This document shows positions 16,771-25,436 of a stretch of 64,000 bases of DNA, piece by piece; the first letter of the stretch is position 1; every line of letters starts with the position of its first letter. The position numbers and the translations under genes were made by a program. The notes beneath the pieces are model-generated. The model had not been told where the DNA came from. It worked only from the letters and a program-made list of their open reading frames with translations, and did not search any database. Origin of the DNA: Deltaproteobacteria bacterium. GTDB taxonomy: Bacteria > Desulfobacterota > DSM-4660 > Desulfatiglandales > Desulfatiglandaceae. The DNA is taken from assembly GCA_019307945.1 (NCBI GenBank), contig JAFDIS010000008.1, positions 1-64,000 on the forward strand. The letters are read 5' to 3'.

Positions 16771-17625
16771 CTTGACCGCACCAGGATCCAGCCCCCTTTC
16801 TTGAAGCCATCGCCTTACTTGCTCATAGAGGAGGCGGTAGAATGCCTCGGTGCCCCCGAGGCCTCTCCTACCGAAAAAGTAATTTATCTCCAACAGAAGG
16901 GGTTCCCGCCCCTCGCCCTCCCTGCCCGGAGAAAAGACGAAATCCATGGCGGCCAGGTTGATGCCGGTCTTGTGCCCCAGGGACCGGGTCAGGGTCCGGC
17001 CTTTTTCCCGCAGTTCAGGGCTTCCTTCATGGTCGATGACCGCCCCCCGCCCCACGGTGGTGATGACCTGCGAAGGATCGGCCGGCCGCTTCCAGTAATC
17101 CACCATCCTTTCACCCATCAGTACCACCCTGAGCACCTCCGCACCGGTGGGGACATACTCCTGGGTGATGAACCCCTCCAGGCCCGAGCGCTCTTTCCGC
17201 TCCAGGGCCTCCAGGGCCGCCTCAAGTGATCGGCCGTCTTCCACGAAAAAGACACCCCGTCCTTCGTGCTCCTGATCTTGCTTGGCCATGAAAGGAAGGC
17301 CGTGAGGAAGCGCGCCCCGATTCTCCTGAACGGCCCGGAAATGAGCCACGGAGTCCCACCGCCTGGTGTGTGGATGAGGGAGATCATAGCGCTCGAAGAG
17401 CAGGCTCTGGCCCCTTTTTCCGGGATACCGAAAGCGCATGTCATAAAAAGGGAACACGGGGGGACCGGCGCGCACAGAGGCCTCCCACAGATCCCGGGAG
17501 CAGCCCTGGGGGAGGATCACCGCCTCTGCCCGTTCCATGAGCCGCACGTCCTCCTCGGACACCTTCCGCGAGCCCAGCACCACCTGCACATCGGCCTCAA
17601 GGCATGGATGAAACGAAAGGATCAT
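16762..17625 (-). CDS. ATP-grasp domain protein
   Basis: The 287-residue protein has the look of an ATP-grasp ligase. It has a Rossmann-like N-terminal part, a central FMAKQDQEHEGRGVFFV loop, then VPTGAEVLRVVLMG and the metal-binding end LLLEINYFFGRRGLGG with the Glu/Asn pair of RimK/glutathione synthetase relatives. The ligation substrate is unknown. It is convergent with yjbQ and divergent from the FmdB-like gene. Its stop lies inside a 15-bp duplication. Confidence 0.75.
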   Translation of the reverse strand: MILSFHPCLEADVQVVLGSRKVSEEDVRLMERAEAVILPQGCSRDLWEASVRAGPPVFPFYDMRFRYPGKRGQSLLFERYDLPHPHTRRWDSVAHFRAVQENRGALPHGLPFMAKQDQEHEGRGVFFVEDGRSLEAALEALERKERSGLEGFITQEYVPTGAEVLRVVLMGERMVDYWKRPADPSQVITTVGRGAVIDHEGSPELREKGRTLTRSLGHKTGINLAAMDFVFSPGREGEGREPLLLEINYFFGRRGLGGTEAFYRLLYEQVRRWLQERGLDPGAVKLL

Positions 17626-17686
17626 TCGCGCCCTCCGGTCTTTCGAGCCTACCGGCCCCTTCTGATCCTCCCCGAGATGGGCTTCA

Positions 17687-17715
17687 TTGACTTTGCCGGG
17701 GACAGCAACTATACT
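17687..17715 (+). promoter_or_regulatory. sigma-70 promoter of the FmdB-like gene
   Basis: TTGACT (17687-17692), a 17-bp spacer and TATACT (17710-17715), each five of six to consensus. Transcription would begin about 30 bases before the ATG at 17751, which has GGAG upstream. Confidence 0.7.
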
Positions 17716-17750
17716 GTCTGCATTTTAGTCAAGGAACGGAGTGAATCTCA

Positions 17751-17996
17751 ATGCCCATTTATGAGTTCAAATGCCTCGAGTGCGGTGAAATCATCGAAAA
17801 ACTTTTCCTGAACCCGGAAGATCCGGTGGAATTGAAGTGCCCCAAGTGCTCTTCGGAATCCTTCGAGCGGGTCCTGAGTACCACCAGTTATGCCATGGGA
17901 GCGGGGCCCGGTGGCAACCAGCCCAAGCTCACGACGAAATCCTGCGGTTCTTCAAGCCAATGCATGACACTCGAGATTCCGGGTCCGGCCAAGTGA
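17751..17996 (+). CDS. FmdB-family zinc-ribbon protein
   Basis: This is an 81-residue protein with the FmdB/CxxC_CxxC_SSSS start MPIYEFKCLECGEIIE and a second pair CPKC at about 35-38, which together make a zinc ribbon. The C-terminal half is Gly/Ser-rich. The family was named for a putative regulator of formamidase, but its general function is unknown. It has its own promoter, and the short gene beginning near 18039 follows on the same strand. Confidence 0.9.
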   Translation: MPIYEFKCLECGEIIEKLFLNPEDPVELKCPKCSSESFERVLSTTSYAMGAGPGGNQPKLTTKSCGSSSQCMTLEIPGPAK

Positions 17997-18038
17997 TTTC
18001 GGACCCCGGCAGACGGTTTGAGACGATCCCCCGGTCAA

Positions 18039-18296
18039 ATGGATGATCATGATGGACAAACAGCCGGTCCCATGGACCTCACCGAAGAGGACATGGCCAG
18101 GATTCGGGATGCCTTTTCCGAGCGCATCGAACCCAAGTTGAAGCGGATCCATGCACGGGTAGGGACCCTTTGTTGCGATTTCGCCGGTCCCCGGTACAAA
18201 AACTGGATGATACACTTTTCTTCCAGAGGAGACGGTTTCGAAATAGTGGATTTCGAGTACGACGAGGACGGCACGGCCATCGACCTCGACCTGTAA
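18039..18296 (+). CDS. small conserved hypothetical acidic protein
   Basis: I recognise no family in this roughly 85-residue protein. It has an acidic helical start (MDLTEEDMARIRDAFSERIE), then a compact domain with a CC pair (GTLCCDFAGPRYKNWMIHF) and an acidic tail. Starts at 18039 (MDDHDG) and 18072 (MDLTEED) are both possible; the family-like part begins at the second. It follows the FmdB-like gene on the same strand and may be co-transcribed. Confidence 0.55.
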   Translation: MDDHDGQTAGPMDLTEEDMARIRDAFSERIEPKLKRIHARVGTLCCDFAGPRYKNWMIHFSSRGDGFEIVDFEYDEDGTAIDLDL

Positions 18297-18359
18297 TCGC
18301 ACCGACCCCTGGTGCCCGCCTTACCGCTTCGCCACGGAACCCGTGAATCCTACAAACAG

Positions 18360-18506
18360 AGACCTTTGAAAAGCGTCCAGGTTTGTTCAAGTGCCACCAA
18401 GGCGAAAATTTTGGCCACAGGAATACTTAAAGCCCCTGACCTATCTGCCTTCACGGCGCAGGCGGGCGCCGCAATTGGGTGAAAAGGGGACACTTTTCAA
18501 AGGTCT
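18360..18506. repeat. 147-bp element bounded by 19-bp inverted repeats
   Basis: agacctttgaaaagcgtcc at 18360-18378 is the inverse of 18488-18506 with one mismatch. Between the arms lie 109 bp without an open frame, including a G+C-rich GGCGCAGGCGGGCGCC palindrome-like core. Terminal inverted repeats around a short non-coding core suggest a MITE-like element or a structured RNA. It ends 18 bp before the next gene. Confidence 0.65.
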
Positions 18507-18524
18507 TAAACAAGGAACCTTAAA

Positions 18525-19625
18525 ATGAGCCCTGTTGTCGGAAGATTTCAAGGAAGAGATGTCATCGCCGTGCCCCAGTGCCCCTTTTGCGAACAGACCT
18601 TCTCCCCGCCGACCGAAGAGGCGGCCGAAACCCCGAGGGAAATGCCGGTGGGTCGGTGTCTATGCGGTGCGGCGTACGCCTATGACGCCACGGGACACAA
18701 CCTGGGAAGCGCCATGATCGAGGCATTGGTCTGCGCCTGCCACGGAGACTGGGACCATGCCTGGGATCTCCTGCCCGGGGAGGACTATCTGGAAAGACAA
18801 CTTGAGCACTATGACCTGGAAACCCACAAGGTCATTTCGGGAGGGGTGTACGAGGGGCGGCGCATCGCCGGTACGCTGTATTTCATCAGGCTTCACGAAC
18901 CGCTTCGGAAACAAGATGCCTCTCCGGCGAGGAATCGAGAGTACCCAGTCAAAAACCGGGCCTCTCATTCAAGCCCAAGGAAAGGACGCAAATCCTTCTC
19001 CAAACGCGAGGTGGAATCTCTGGTTCGCGACTACCGACTGGACGCTGTGGTGGAGATCGCCCGGACGGATGCCAGGGTAATCGCATCCCTCAAGCGTCTC
19101 CTCTATGCCGTGGACAGGATTCTGGCCCGGCGTGCGGCCGAGGCCTTGGGCCTGGCAGGCCATGTCATCGCCCGGGAGGATCCCTCAAGAATCGCTCGCC
19201 TCTTGCAGGGGCTCATATCTTCGCTGACCGACTCCGCCGCTTCGGCCTGGGGATCCCTGGACGCCATCGGAGAAATCATCTACCACTCTCCAAACGAGTT
19301 TGCAGGCTATATCCCCCAACTTTACGCCCTGAGCCGGGATCGGGCCCTGCTGCCCGAAATCCTCCGTTCCCTGGAAATGATTTCCCGCTCCCGAAGTCCC
19401 GTAATCAGAAAAACGGCCTTCCAGTTCGTGCAACTTCTCCGGGACGAGGACCCGCGAGTGGTGGCTTACGCGGCCATGCTCCTGGGAAACCTGGGGGCGA
19501 CAGAGGCGCGTGAGGAACTGGAAAGACTGAAGGATGCGACCGACCCTGTGGAGGTGTACGAAAAAGGCCGCCTCATCGAGAAGACCTTAGGACTTCTGGC
19601 CTCCGAGGCGCTGGACAAGCTATGA
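18525..19625 (+). CDS. zinc-finger and HEAT-repeat protein (DVU0298-like)
   Basis: The 366-residue protein has an N-terminal zinc-binding segment (CPFC at about 19-22, then CLCG at about 45). A helical region with CACHGDWDHAWDLLPGEDY follows, and the C-terminal half holds HEAT/PBS-lyase-like repeats (RRAAEALG, VIRKTAFQF, VVAYAAMLLGNLG). It resembles DVU0298-type proteins of sulfate reducers, by memory and unverified. A scaffold or adaptor role is the usual inference for HEAT repeats. It starts after AAGGAACC and overlaps the next gene by ATGA, so the pair is translationally coupled. Confidence 0.65.
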   Translation: MSPVVGRFQGRDVIAVPQCPFCEQTFSPPTEEAAETPREMPVGRCLCGAAYAYDATGHNLGSAMIEALVCACHGDWDHAWDLLPGEDYLERQLEHYDLETHKVISGGVYEGRRIAGTLYFIRLHEPLRKQDASPARNREYPVKNRASHSSPRKGRKSFSKREVESLVRDYRLDAVVEIARTDARVIASLKRLLYAVDRILARRAAEALGLAGHVIAREDPSRIARLLQGLISSLTDSAASAWGSLDAIGEIIYHSPNEFAGYIPQLYALSRDRALLPEILRSLEMISRSRSPVIRKTAFQFVQLLRDEDPRVVAYAAMLLGNLGATEAREELERLKDATDPVEVYEKGRLIEKTLGLLASEALDKL

Positions 19626-20761
19626 ATGTTCGCTATTTCCTGGCCTCCCCGGCCGGGGATATTCTTCTGGGACCCGCCGAACTGGACCGACCATTCAAGA
19701 CGGCCCCCCGGAAAGATCATCCATTTCTGACCCTTGGCGACTACTTCAATGCCCTCAGGGACTTTCTCCTGGACGGGCACCGCCTCCCGGATCTCCTTCG
19801 CACCGCGTCGTGCGGAACGGAGGCCGCCCCCACCCCCGACCGCCTGCTCATCCGCTCCGAAAAGCATGGCGCCTTCTATCATATCGCGTCGCTCGAAATT
19901 CCAGGCTCCCCAAGCCTCACGAGATTGGCCCTTAGCACCGCGCTTTCACCCGAGGCCCGCTCCGTCCAGGCCAGGGAATGTATGGTACTCAATCGGCTGC
20001 ACGAAAAATTCAGGCTCCCTTATCTGCCCCGGGTTCTTTCGCACGGAGAGGCTCAGGCGGGATCAGGCGAACGCACGGCAAAGATATCCATCCTGGTGAC
20101 CGAATGGTTTGAAGGATTTCACGAATGGCACGTGTCCGGCAATCAGGCTCAAAGCCCCGGAAAGGTACTTATATGGGACGACCGGCAAGGAAGGCGACCC
20201 GCCGGGCGGGCCGAAATGCGGCGAATCATCCATGAGGCCGCCCGAATCCTCACCCTCTATTACGACCCGGCGCGTTTCCACCAGATCCTGTTCTGGCACC
20301 ATGGCGCCGGCGACTTCATCGTGGGGCCCGGAGGAAGGGAGGCGGAGGTGCGTCTTACCACGGCCCGGGACTACGGTCCCAGTCCGATCCTGCGGGAACG
20401 AAAAGACGCGGACCCCATGACGGCCCTTGTATATTTCTTTCTCGAAATGACCGCCCGAATCCGGGTGGACCGGGCCGACGGGGTGGGTGAACCGGCATTC
20501 CTGGAGGACTCGGTGCTGGAGGAGGCGGTGGGAGGATTCCTGGAGGCCCTGCAAATCGTCAAGAACCGGGCGTGTTGTCCCGACTCCGACTCGGTCCTGT
20601 CGCTGCTGTGCGCCTTCACTCACGAGGAGCTTTGCCGCCTCATGGAGCCCCTCGTGTCGCTCTGGCGAAACACGGACCCTGGCGCCTGGCTCATGATGGT
20701 ACGGCACGGAGAGTCCCACCTGGCTAGACTCCGCCTGGTTCTGAAAGGGCTACGATCCTGA
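19622..20761 (+). CDS. conserved hypothetical protein coupled to the HEAT-repeat gene
   Basis: This is a 379-residue soluble protein that I cannot name. Segments such as ISILVTEWFEGFHEW and FHQILFWHHGAGDFIV recall the hinge and catalytic-loop layout of kinase-like phosphotransferases, but no complete kinase motif is present, so no function is assigned. Its ATG overlaps the TGA of the HEAT-repeat gene. Its end overlaps the convergent YkgJ-like gene by 12 bp. Confidence 0.6.
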   Translation: MNVRYFLASPAGDILLGPAELDRPFKTAPRKDHPFLTLGDYFNALRDFLLDGHRLPDLLRTASCGTEAAPTPDRLLIRSEKHGAFYHIASLEIPGSPSLTRLALSTALSPEARSVQARECMVLNRLHEKFRLPYLPRVLSHGEAQAGSGERTAKISILVTEWFEGFHEWHVSGNQAQSPGKVLIWDDRQGRRPAGRAEMRRIIHEAARILTLYYDPARFHQILFWHHGAGDFIVGPGGREAEVRLTTARDYGPSPILRERKDADPMTALVYFFLEMTARIRVDRADGVGEPAFLEDSVLEEAVGGFLEALQIVKNRACCPDSDSVLSLLCAFTHEELCRLMEPLVSLWRNTDPGAWLMMVRHGESHLARLRLVLKGLRS

Positions 20762-21361
20762 GATTCCCGCATTTTCCAGAATCACCCATGCAACGCTCAC
20801 CAGGAGATCGGCCGAGCGCGGCACCCCTTCTGGGGGAATACCCTGTTCCAGCAGGATACGTGAGAGCCCGTAAAGCTCTTGCTGGACCCGATCCATGTCA
20901 AAGGCCTCGTAGGAGGTCCCCTCCCTGAACCCGCTCTTCCAGCAGACCCTGGCCTTGCCCTGAATACGGAGGGGTATTCCGTACACACGGCATGTGATGG
21001 GGCGATGGGCGTAGAGGATGCAGCGCTTTTCCTCGTCCAGAAGGGGGCATGGAATCCGCTCGTCCGAAAGGTCCCCTGAGATCCCTTCCATCTCCCATCT
21101 TTCCTGAAGCCTGTCCATGATCTGCCGGGCACGCCTGGCCCGCCTCACGGCCGGCCTGCGCACTTTTCTGTCCAGTTGATCGAAATGAAGACGCAGGTAA
21201 GCCGCTTCCACGGGAAACAGGCCGAACACGGCGTGGCAGCAATCCGCGCACTGGGGGATGCACCTCACCAGGTCTGCGTGGCGTTCCGCCAAACGGCGAA
21301 ACGCTGCGTCCGCGAGGCCGGCGATCTCTTCATAACGCCGGAAGATTCCCGATGAAATCAT
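20750..21361 (-). CDS. YkgJ-family cysteine cluster protein
   Basis: The 203-residue protein carries the YkgJ/UPF0153 pattern of clustered cysteines: CIPQCADCCH (about 34-43), then CPLLDEEKRCILYAHRP and TCRVYGIP. The cysteines probably bind zinc or an Fe-S cluster. The family's role is unknown. Its ATG overlaps the stop of the TPR gene (ATGA), so it is the second gene of a TPR-ykgJ pair downstream of dsrD. Confidence 0.85.
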   Translation of the reverse strand: MISSGIFRRYEEIAGLADAAFRRLAERHADLVRCIPQCADCCHAVFGLFPVEAAYLRLHFDQLDRKVRRPAVRRARRARQIMDRLQERWEMEGISGDLSDERIPCPLLDEEKRCILYAHRPITCRVYGIPLRIQGKARVCWKSGFREGTSYEAFDMDRVQQELYGLSRILLEQGIPPEGVPRSADLLVSVAWVILENAGISGS

Positions 21362-21984
21362 GACTTGCGGTGAGGCTCGAGGGCTTTCAGAAACTCCGGG
21401 TGCGCGTCAAAGCCCAGGGCCACGGCCCGGTCCAGGTGCTCGACCGCCTTGCCGTAATCGCCCCGATTGTAATATGCAGAGGCCAGGTTGTTGTGGCCCA
21501 ACGCGAAATCAGGGGCCTTGTCCACGAGGCGTTCGCCCACTTCCACGGCCCGGTCCACGTCTCCCTGTTGCAGATATGCATTGACCAGGTTGCTCAGGGC
21601 CTGGACGATATCCGGGTTGAGTTCCAGGGCCTTTTCCAGCGCCTCGATGGCCTCTTCCGTTTTCATCATCTGCAGATACGCGAAGCCCAGGTTGGCGTAC
21701 CCCCGCGCATAACGCGGCTCGATCTCCACTGCATGGAGGTTTGCCTGGACCACGCTTTCCATGTCTCCTTTGCGGAAATAGATGTAGCCCAGGTTGACCC
21801 ATGCCTCGAACATGCGGCCGCTGTTGCCGATGGCTTCCCGGAAGGCGGCTTCGGCTTCCTCCAGTTTTCCCTCCTGAAGGAGCGCAACCCCCAGGTTATA
21901 GGACGAGGTCGCGCACTCCGGGTTTTCCTGGAGCCTTTGTTTCTGCTCTGCTATGAATTCTTCCGAATCCTGTGGTGTTTTCAT
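21358..21984 (-). CDS. TPR-repeat protein
   Basis: The 208-residue protein is made almost entirely of tetratricopeptide repeats, about five (SSYNLGVALLQEGKLEEAEA, AWVNLGYIYFRKGD, GYANLGFAYLQ, ALSNLVNAYLQQGD, GHNNLASAYYNRGD). Such repeats bind partner proteins. No signal peptide or membrane anchor is present. The start MKTPQDSEEF at 21984 has GAGG nine bases upstream; the longer frame to 22203 is unlikely because it runs through the terminator at 22064-22116. Location next to dsrABD is suggestive but proves nothing. Confidence 0.88.
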   Translation of the reverse strand: MKTPQDSEEFIAEQKQRLQENPECATSSYNLGVALLQEGKLEEAEAAFREAIGNSGRMFEAWVNLGYIYFRKGDMESVVQANLHAVEIEPRYARGYANLGFAYLQMMKTEEAIEALEKALELNPDIVQALSNLVNAYLQQGDVDRAVEVGERLVDKAPDFALGHNNLASAYYNRGDYGKAVEHLDRAVALGFDAHPEFLKALEPHRKS

Positions 21985-22063
21985 AGGATCCTCGATGTGC
22001 TGCTGGTTGTAAGACGCCCGTCGCTTCTTGCGGGCTCCCCCTGCCCTGCTCCGCATCAACGGA

Positions 22064-22116
22064 CAAAGAAGAAAAGAGGTCGCCGCCCCGCTCTCACCAG
22101 GGGGCTGCGACCTCTT
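22064..22116 (-). terminator. intrinsic terminator of dsrABD
   Basis: On the minus strand AAGAGGTCGC ... GCGACCTCTT (22107-22116 and 22074-22083) form a 10-bp perfect stem, extended by CCCC/GGGG pairing inside. The tract TTTTCTTCTTTG follows. It lies about 180 bp after dsrD. The rest of the 309-bp gap 21985-22293 holds nothing else I can support. Confidence 0.75.
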
Positions 22117-22293
22117 GTTTCCAGGCCATTTCCGCGCGCTCCGACCGCGACAGGCCGGGCTTTGAAAGGGCGGCCCCTCCCCCCCACACACCCCTGGGCT
22201 CACCGTCAGAGGTACGATGTGGCTGGAACACTTCCGGCCGACACCCGCGGGTGAGGCCGAAAAGGACCGTTGGGGGGCCGTGCAGCCGGGGTC

Positions 22294-22524
22294 TTAGTGA
22301 TCCTCGGTCTGCCCCCTGCCTTTCAGGCCGTACATGGTGCTGCTTCCCGTGGAAAAATAAATGAGTTTTTCCTCGTTGATCAGGGCCGTGGCGGCCTTCT
22401 TGATCATCCGGGTCTTGGCATCGGGCAGTACCTTGTGCACCGCCTTTTCCATGTCGCTGAAGTAGAACTTCGTCTTTTTGCTGTTTTCAGCAAAATCCAA
22501 AATGGCCTTTTTGATATCTTCCAT
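22294..22524 (-). CDS. dsrD: DsrD
   Basis: DsrD is a small winged-helix protein encoded with dsrAB in sulfate reducers and reported to stimulate DsrAB activity. The 76-residue sequence matches the family (AILDFAENSKKTKFYFSDME, then KTRMIKKAATALINEEKLIY). It lies 32 bp after dsrB on the same strand. Presence of dsrD indicates the reductive type of Dsr pathway rather than sulfur oxidation. Confidence 0.96.
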   Translation of the reverse strand: MEDIKKAILDFAENSKKTKFYFSDMEKAVHKVLPDAKTRMIKKAATALINEEKLIYFSTGSSTMYGLKGRGQTEDH

Positions 22525-22556
22525 TACGAGACTCCTTGTCTTTTCGAGAGGGTCGG

Positions 22557-23744
22557 CTATTCAACGCCACCCACGGCCTTGGATACATTCCAGGCCGCTT
22601 CCGTGTACTTGAACTGGGACGTGGTCCGGTAGGTGTCATACGCCAGCCGGTAGTCGTCGATCAGATGCTCCGTGAAGGGAAGCCCGCATTTCTCAAAGAA
22701 CTTCTCCCATCCGATACGCTCGGCCCAGTCGCCCAAACGTTCATACTTGTTGGCGCCTTCGGCATAGGCCTCGATGATCCTGCGCACCGATTCGCACACT
22801 TCCGGAAACCTGGGGAAGTTGTTGGGCAAGGCCGGTATGATCACCTTGGAGAATTTAGGGGGGCTGATCCTGTTGGACACCTTGCCGCCCGCCATGACGG
22901 TAACGCAGTCGCCCTCTTTGTCCGAAAGGGGCAGCGCCATGCACATGGTATAGCAGTTTCCGCAGAACATGCAGCGTTCTTCCTTGATCTTGACGCTCTT
23001 CTTCCCGGATTCCGTCTTGGTGGGCGAAATGGCCGCCGTCGGGCACGCCGCGATGACCAGCGGGATTTCACAGACCGATTCCATCACCTCGTTGTCCACG
23101 ATGGGGGGCTTGCGGTGATAACCCAGCAGGGCGATGTCCGAACAATGCACCGCGCCGCACATGTTGAGGCAACAGGCCATGGAGACCCGCAGCTGGGCGG
23201 GCAGGGTCATGCCCTGAAAATAGTCGAAGAGTTCGTCCATCACCGACTTGACCATGGAGGATGCGTCCGTGGCCGGTGTGTGGCAGTGGATGTAGCCCTG
23301 GGTGTGCACGATGTTGGTGACGCCTGCGCCCGTGCCGCCCAGGGGAAACTTGTAGCTCCCGCTCACGTGTTTGCGGCTTTGGAGGTCCTTCTTCAGGGCC
23401 TCCATCTTGTCCTGGCTGTCCACCATGAACTCGATGTTGTTCCGGGTGGTGAAACGCACGTAACCGTCACAATGCTTGTCGGCGATTTCACAGATCTCGC
23501 GCACATGTTCAACGGTCATGAAACGGCAGCCGCCCACGCGTATCGTGAAGACCTTGTCACCGGTTTCGGAGACGTGGACCAGGACACCCGGCTCCAGGAT
23601 CTCATGGTATTTCCATTTGCCGTAGTTGTTCTGGATAATAGGCGGAAAATACTGCCAAAAATGTCTCGGACCCAAATCCGTGATCCGATTTTCCATGGGT
23701 TTTTCAGGATTATAAAGACCCAACCTCTCAGTCGATAGTCCCAT
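22557..23744 (-). CDS. dsrB: dissimilatory sulfite reductase beta subunit
   Basis: DsrB carries the catalytic sirohaem-[4Fe-4S] site of the DsrAB heterotetramer that reduces sulfite in the cytoplasm. The cysteine cluster near [13 protein letters not shown] and the inserted ferredoxin domain (CPTAAISP, then [11 protein letters not shown]) are present in the 395-residue protein. AGGAGG precedes the ATG. It is 18 bp behind dsrA and 32 bp ahead of dsrD. No missing residue is evident. Confidence 0.97.
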   Translation of the reverse strand: MGLSTERLGLYNPEKPMENRITDLGPRHFWQYFPPIIQNNYGKWKYHEILEPGVLVHVSETGDKVFTIRVGGCRFMTVEHVREICEIADKHCDGYVRFTTRNNIEFMVDSQDKMEALKKDLQSRKHVSGSYKFPLGGTGAGVTNIVHTQGYIHCHTPATDASSMVKSVMDELFDYFQGMTLPAQLRVSMACCLNMCGAVHCSDIALLGYHRKPPIVDNEVMESVCEIPLVIAACPTAAISPTKTESGKKSVKIKEERCMFCGNCYTMCMALPLSDKEGDCVTVMAGGKVSNRISPPKFSKVIIPALPNNFPRFPEVCESVRRIIEAYAEGANKYERLGDWAERIGWEKFFEKCGLPFTEHLIDDYRLAYDTYRTTSQFKYTEAAWNVSKAVGGVE

Positions 23745-23762
23745 TCTGCGTACCTCCTATCT

Positions 23763-25184
23763 CTATCTCGCGTGTCTGGCACGGTAGTCTTCGATCTTCC
23801 TCTTCCATCCGCCGGGCACATCTTCTTCTTTCCAGAAGATGTAGGGGTTGGACCGGGGCTCTTTCACCATCTGCGGCATGGGTGGAATATTCAATACCTC
23901 AAGCAACTTAGAAACACCCTGCCGTTGAATCAACTCGCCCAGACGCTCACGGTTCTTGCCCTCTTCCATCCACCAATCCCACAGTGGCTCGATAACGTTC
24001 TCCTTGATGTTGTCGTAAGGAGGCTCACATTTCATGAACGGGATGGTCAACAGGGACATCTGGGCACCCTCGAGGATCGGAGCCTTGGCCCCGAAAAGGA
24101 TACTCACGCCCGTGTCTTCACCCGGCCTGAGGGCCCGGGGCATCACGTTGATACAGTGCATGCAGCGGGTACATTCTTTGTTGTCGATCATGAGTTTGCC
24201 GTCTTCCAACCACATACACTTGGTCGGGCACAAATCGATGACTTCTTTCTGGATATCGAACGGGCCCCAGTCCCTGCCTTTGTGGGCGCCGCCGTTGGGT
24301 GCGATTTCACCGCCCATGTAGGCCTTGACCGCTTCCTGATCGATACGAATCTCGTCGCGCCAGGTCCCGATATAGGACATATCCGCACGTGCTATGGAGG
24401 CCACGCAACAATTGGGGCACCCGTCGAACTTGAATTTGAACTTGTAGGGAAACGCAGGCCTGTGAAGCTCGTCCTGATAGTAATGCGTCAACTCGTAGCA
24501 CATGTCTTGCGTATCTATACAGGACCACTCACAGCGGGCCCTGCCGATGCAGCAGGAGGGCGTACGCAGGTTGGACCCGGAGCCTCCCAGGTCCTGCTGA
24601 AGGATGTGGGTCAGATCGTAGAAAATGGGTTCCAGCTGCTCGGTGAATGTCCCCAGGAAGATGATGTCTCCCGTGGAACCGTGCATATTCATCATCCCGC
24701 TTCCCCGGTATTCCCAGAGGTCACAAAGAGACCGGAGATAATCCGTGTGGTAAAACTTGCTGGCGGGCTGGTTGACTCTCATGGTATGAAAATGCGCGAT
24801 GGAGGGGAACTTGTCGGGCAGGTCCGAATACCTGCCGATAACGCCGCCACCATACCCGAACACACCCACAATTCCGCCGTGCTTCCAGTGGGTTTCGCCG
24901 TCCTTGAAGGAGATTTGCAACTGGCCCAGCATGTCCTCGATGACGTCGCGCTCGATCAGCATTCTGTCATCGGCCAATTTCCTGCGGTGCAATGCGCCCC
25001 TCTTGGCGTCGGCGATGAAGCTCGGCCATGGTCCGGATTCCAGATCTTCCAGCATGGAGATATCATGCTTGACCTTGAAATTCTTGAGTTCCTCCTCGGT
25101 GTAGTTATTCAACTCCTCGTCGGAGTAGATCCTGAGCTCGTCGTATTTTAGCTCTTTTTGATCCTCTCTAGGTTCGAAAGCCAT
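23763..25184 (-). CDS. dsrA: dissimilatory sulfite reductase alpha subunit
   Basis: DsrA pairs with DsrB to reduce sulfite with electrons delivered through DsrC. The cofactor-binding region (TPSCCIGRARCEWSC and DGCPNCCVA) and the ferredoxin domain (LCPTKCMW, then CTRCMHC) are intact. The 473-residue protein has an acidic N-terminal extension of about 40 residues (YDELRIYSDEELNNYTEEEL) ahead of the usual LESGPWPSF start, longer than the forms I know. GAGGAGG precedes the ATG, so the extension is likely translated. It is the first gene of dsrABD, with a promoter at 25437-25466. Confidence 0.97.
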   Translation of the reverse strand: MAFEPREDQKELKYDELRIYSDEELNNYTEEELKNFKVKHDISMLEDLESGPWPSFIADAKRGALHRRKLADDRMLIERDVIEDMLGQLQISFKDGETHWKHGGIVGVFGYGGGVIGRYSDLPDKFPSIAHFHTMRVNQPASKFYHTDYLRSLCDLWEYRGSGMMNMHGSTGDIIFLGTFTEQLEPIFYDLTHILQQDLGGSGSNLRTPSCCIGRARCEWSCIDTQDMCYELTHYYQDELHRPAFPYKFKFKFDGCPNCCVASIARADMSYIGTWRDEIRIDQEAVKAYMGGEIAPNGGAHKGRDWGPFDIQKEVIDLCPTKCMWLEDGKLMIDNKECTRCMHCINVMPRALRPGEDTGVSILFGAKAPILEGAQMSLLTIPFMKCEPPYDNIKENVIEPLWDWWMEEGKNRERLGELIQRQGVSKLLEVLNIPPMPQMVKEPRSNPYIFWKEEDVPGGWKRKIEDYRARHAR

Positions 25185-25430
25185 TCTTTCTGCCTCCTCG
25201 GATTAAGTGTAAAAAGCGATCTCGGTCCTAAAACGCATTTCAGGAGCTAAGAAACTTGAACTTGATCTCCTACGGTCACCTCCTCCCTCATGAAACCTCG
25301 AAATTTTTCGCAGGCACCCCTCGGCCTTACCGACTTCCCGCAACGTGCGGCAAGGCCGCCCGCGGTGCTGAATCGGATCGGCTTAACTATTTGTGAATAT
25401 TAGAATTAGTTTATTTTTCAAATAGTTAAG
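25185..25430 (-). other. dsrA 5' leader region with internal hairpin and orphan Shine-Dalgarno
   Basis: About 245 bases separate the predicted dsrA transcript start from its ATG. Besides the 5' stem-loop there is a nested hairpin at 25322-25358 (outer arms CGGCCTT/AAGGCCG, inner CCGCA/TGCGG). A perfect AGGAGGTGA lies near 25278-25286 without a start codon at normal distance. No open frame of convincing length is present. The leader could affect mRNA stability or ribosome loading. Confidence 0.5.
25382..25430 (-). promoter_or_regulatory. 12-bp perfect inverted repeat at the dsrA transcription start
   Basis: CTTAACTATTTG (25382-25393) and CAAATAGTTAAG (25419-25430) are exact inverses 25 bp apart in an A+T-rich stretch. 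The repeat begins about seven bases downstream of the dsrA -10 box. It would therefore lie at the very 5' end of the mRNA as a stem-loop, or serve as a downstream operator. Confidence 0.8.
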
Positions 25431-25436
25431 GTTTGA

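Noticed and set aside
25250-25291. 14-codon frame after an ATG in the dsrA leader (MREEVTVG…)
   Set aside because: No ribosome site upstream, no unusual composition, and no attenuator-like hairpin; the AGGAGGTGA lies inside it.
25390-25412. HcpR/CRP-like site beginning TTGTGA in the dsrA promoter area
   Set aside because: Only one half-site is present; the second half TCACAA is missing at the right distance.
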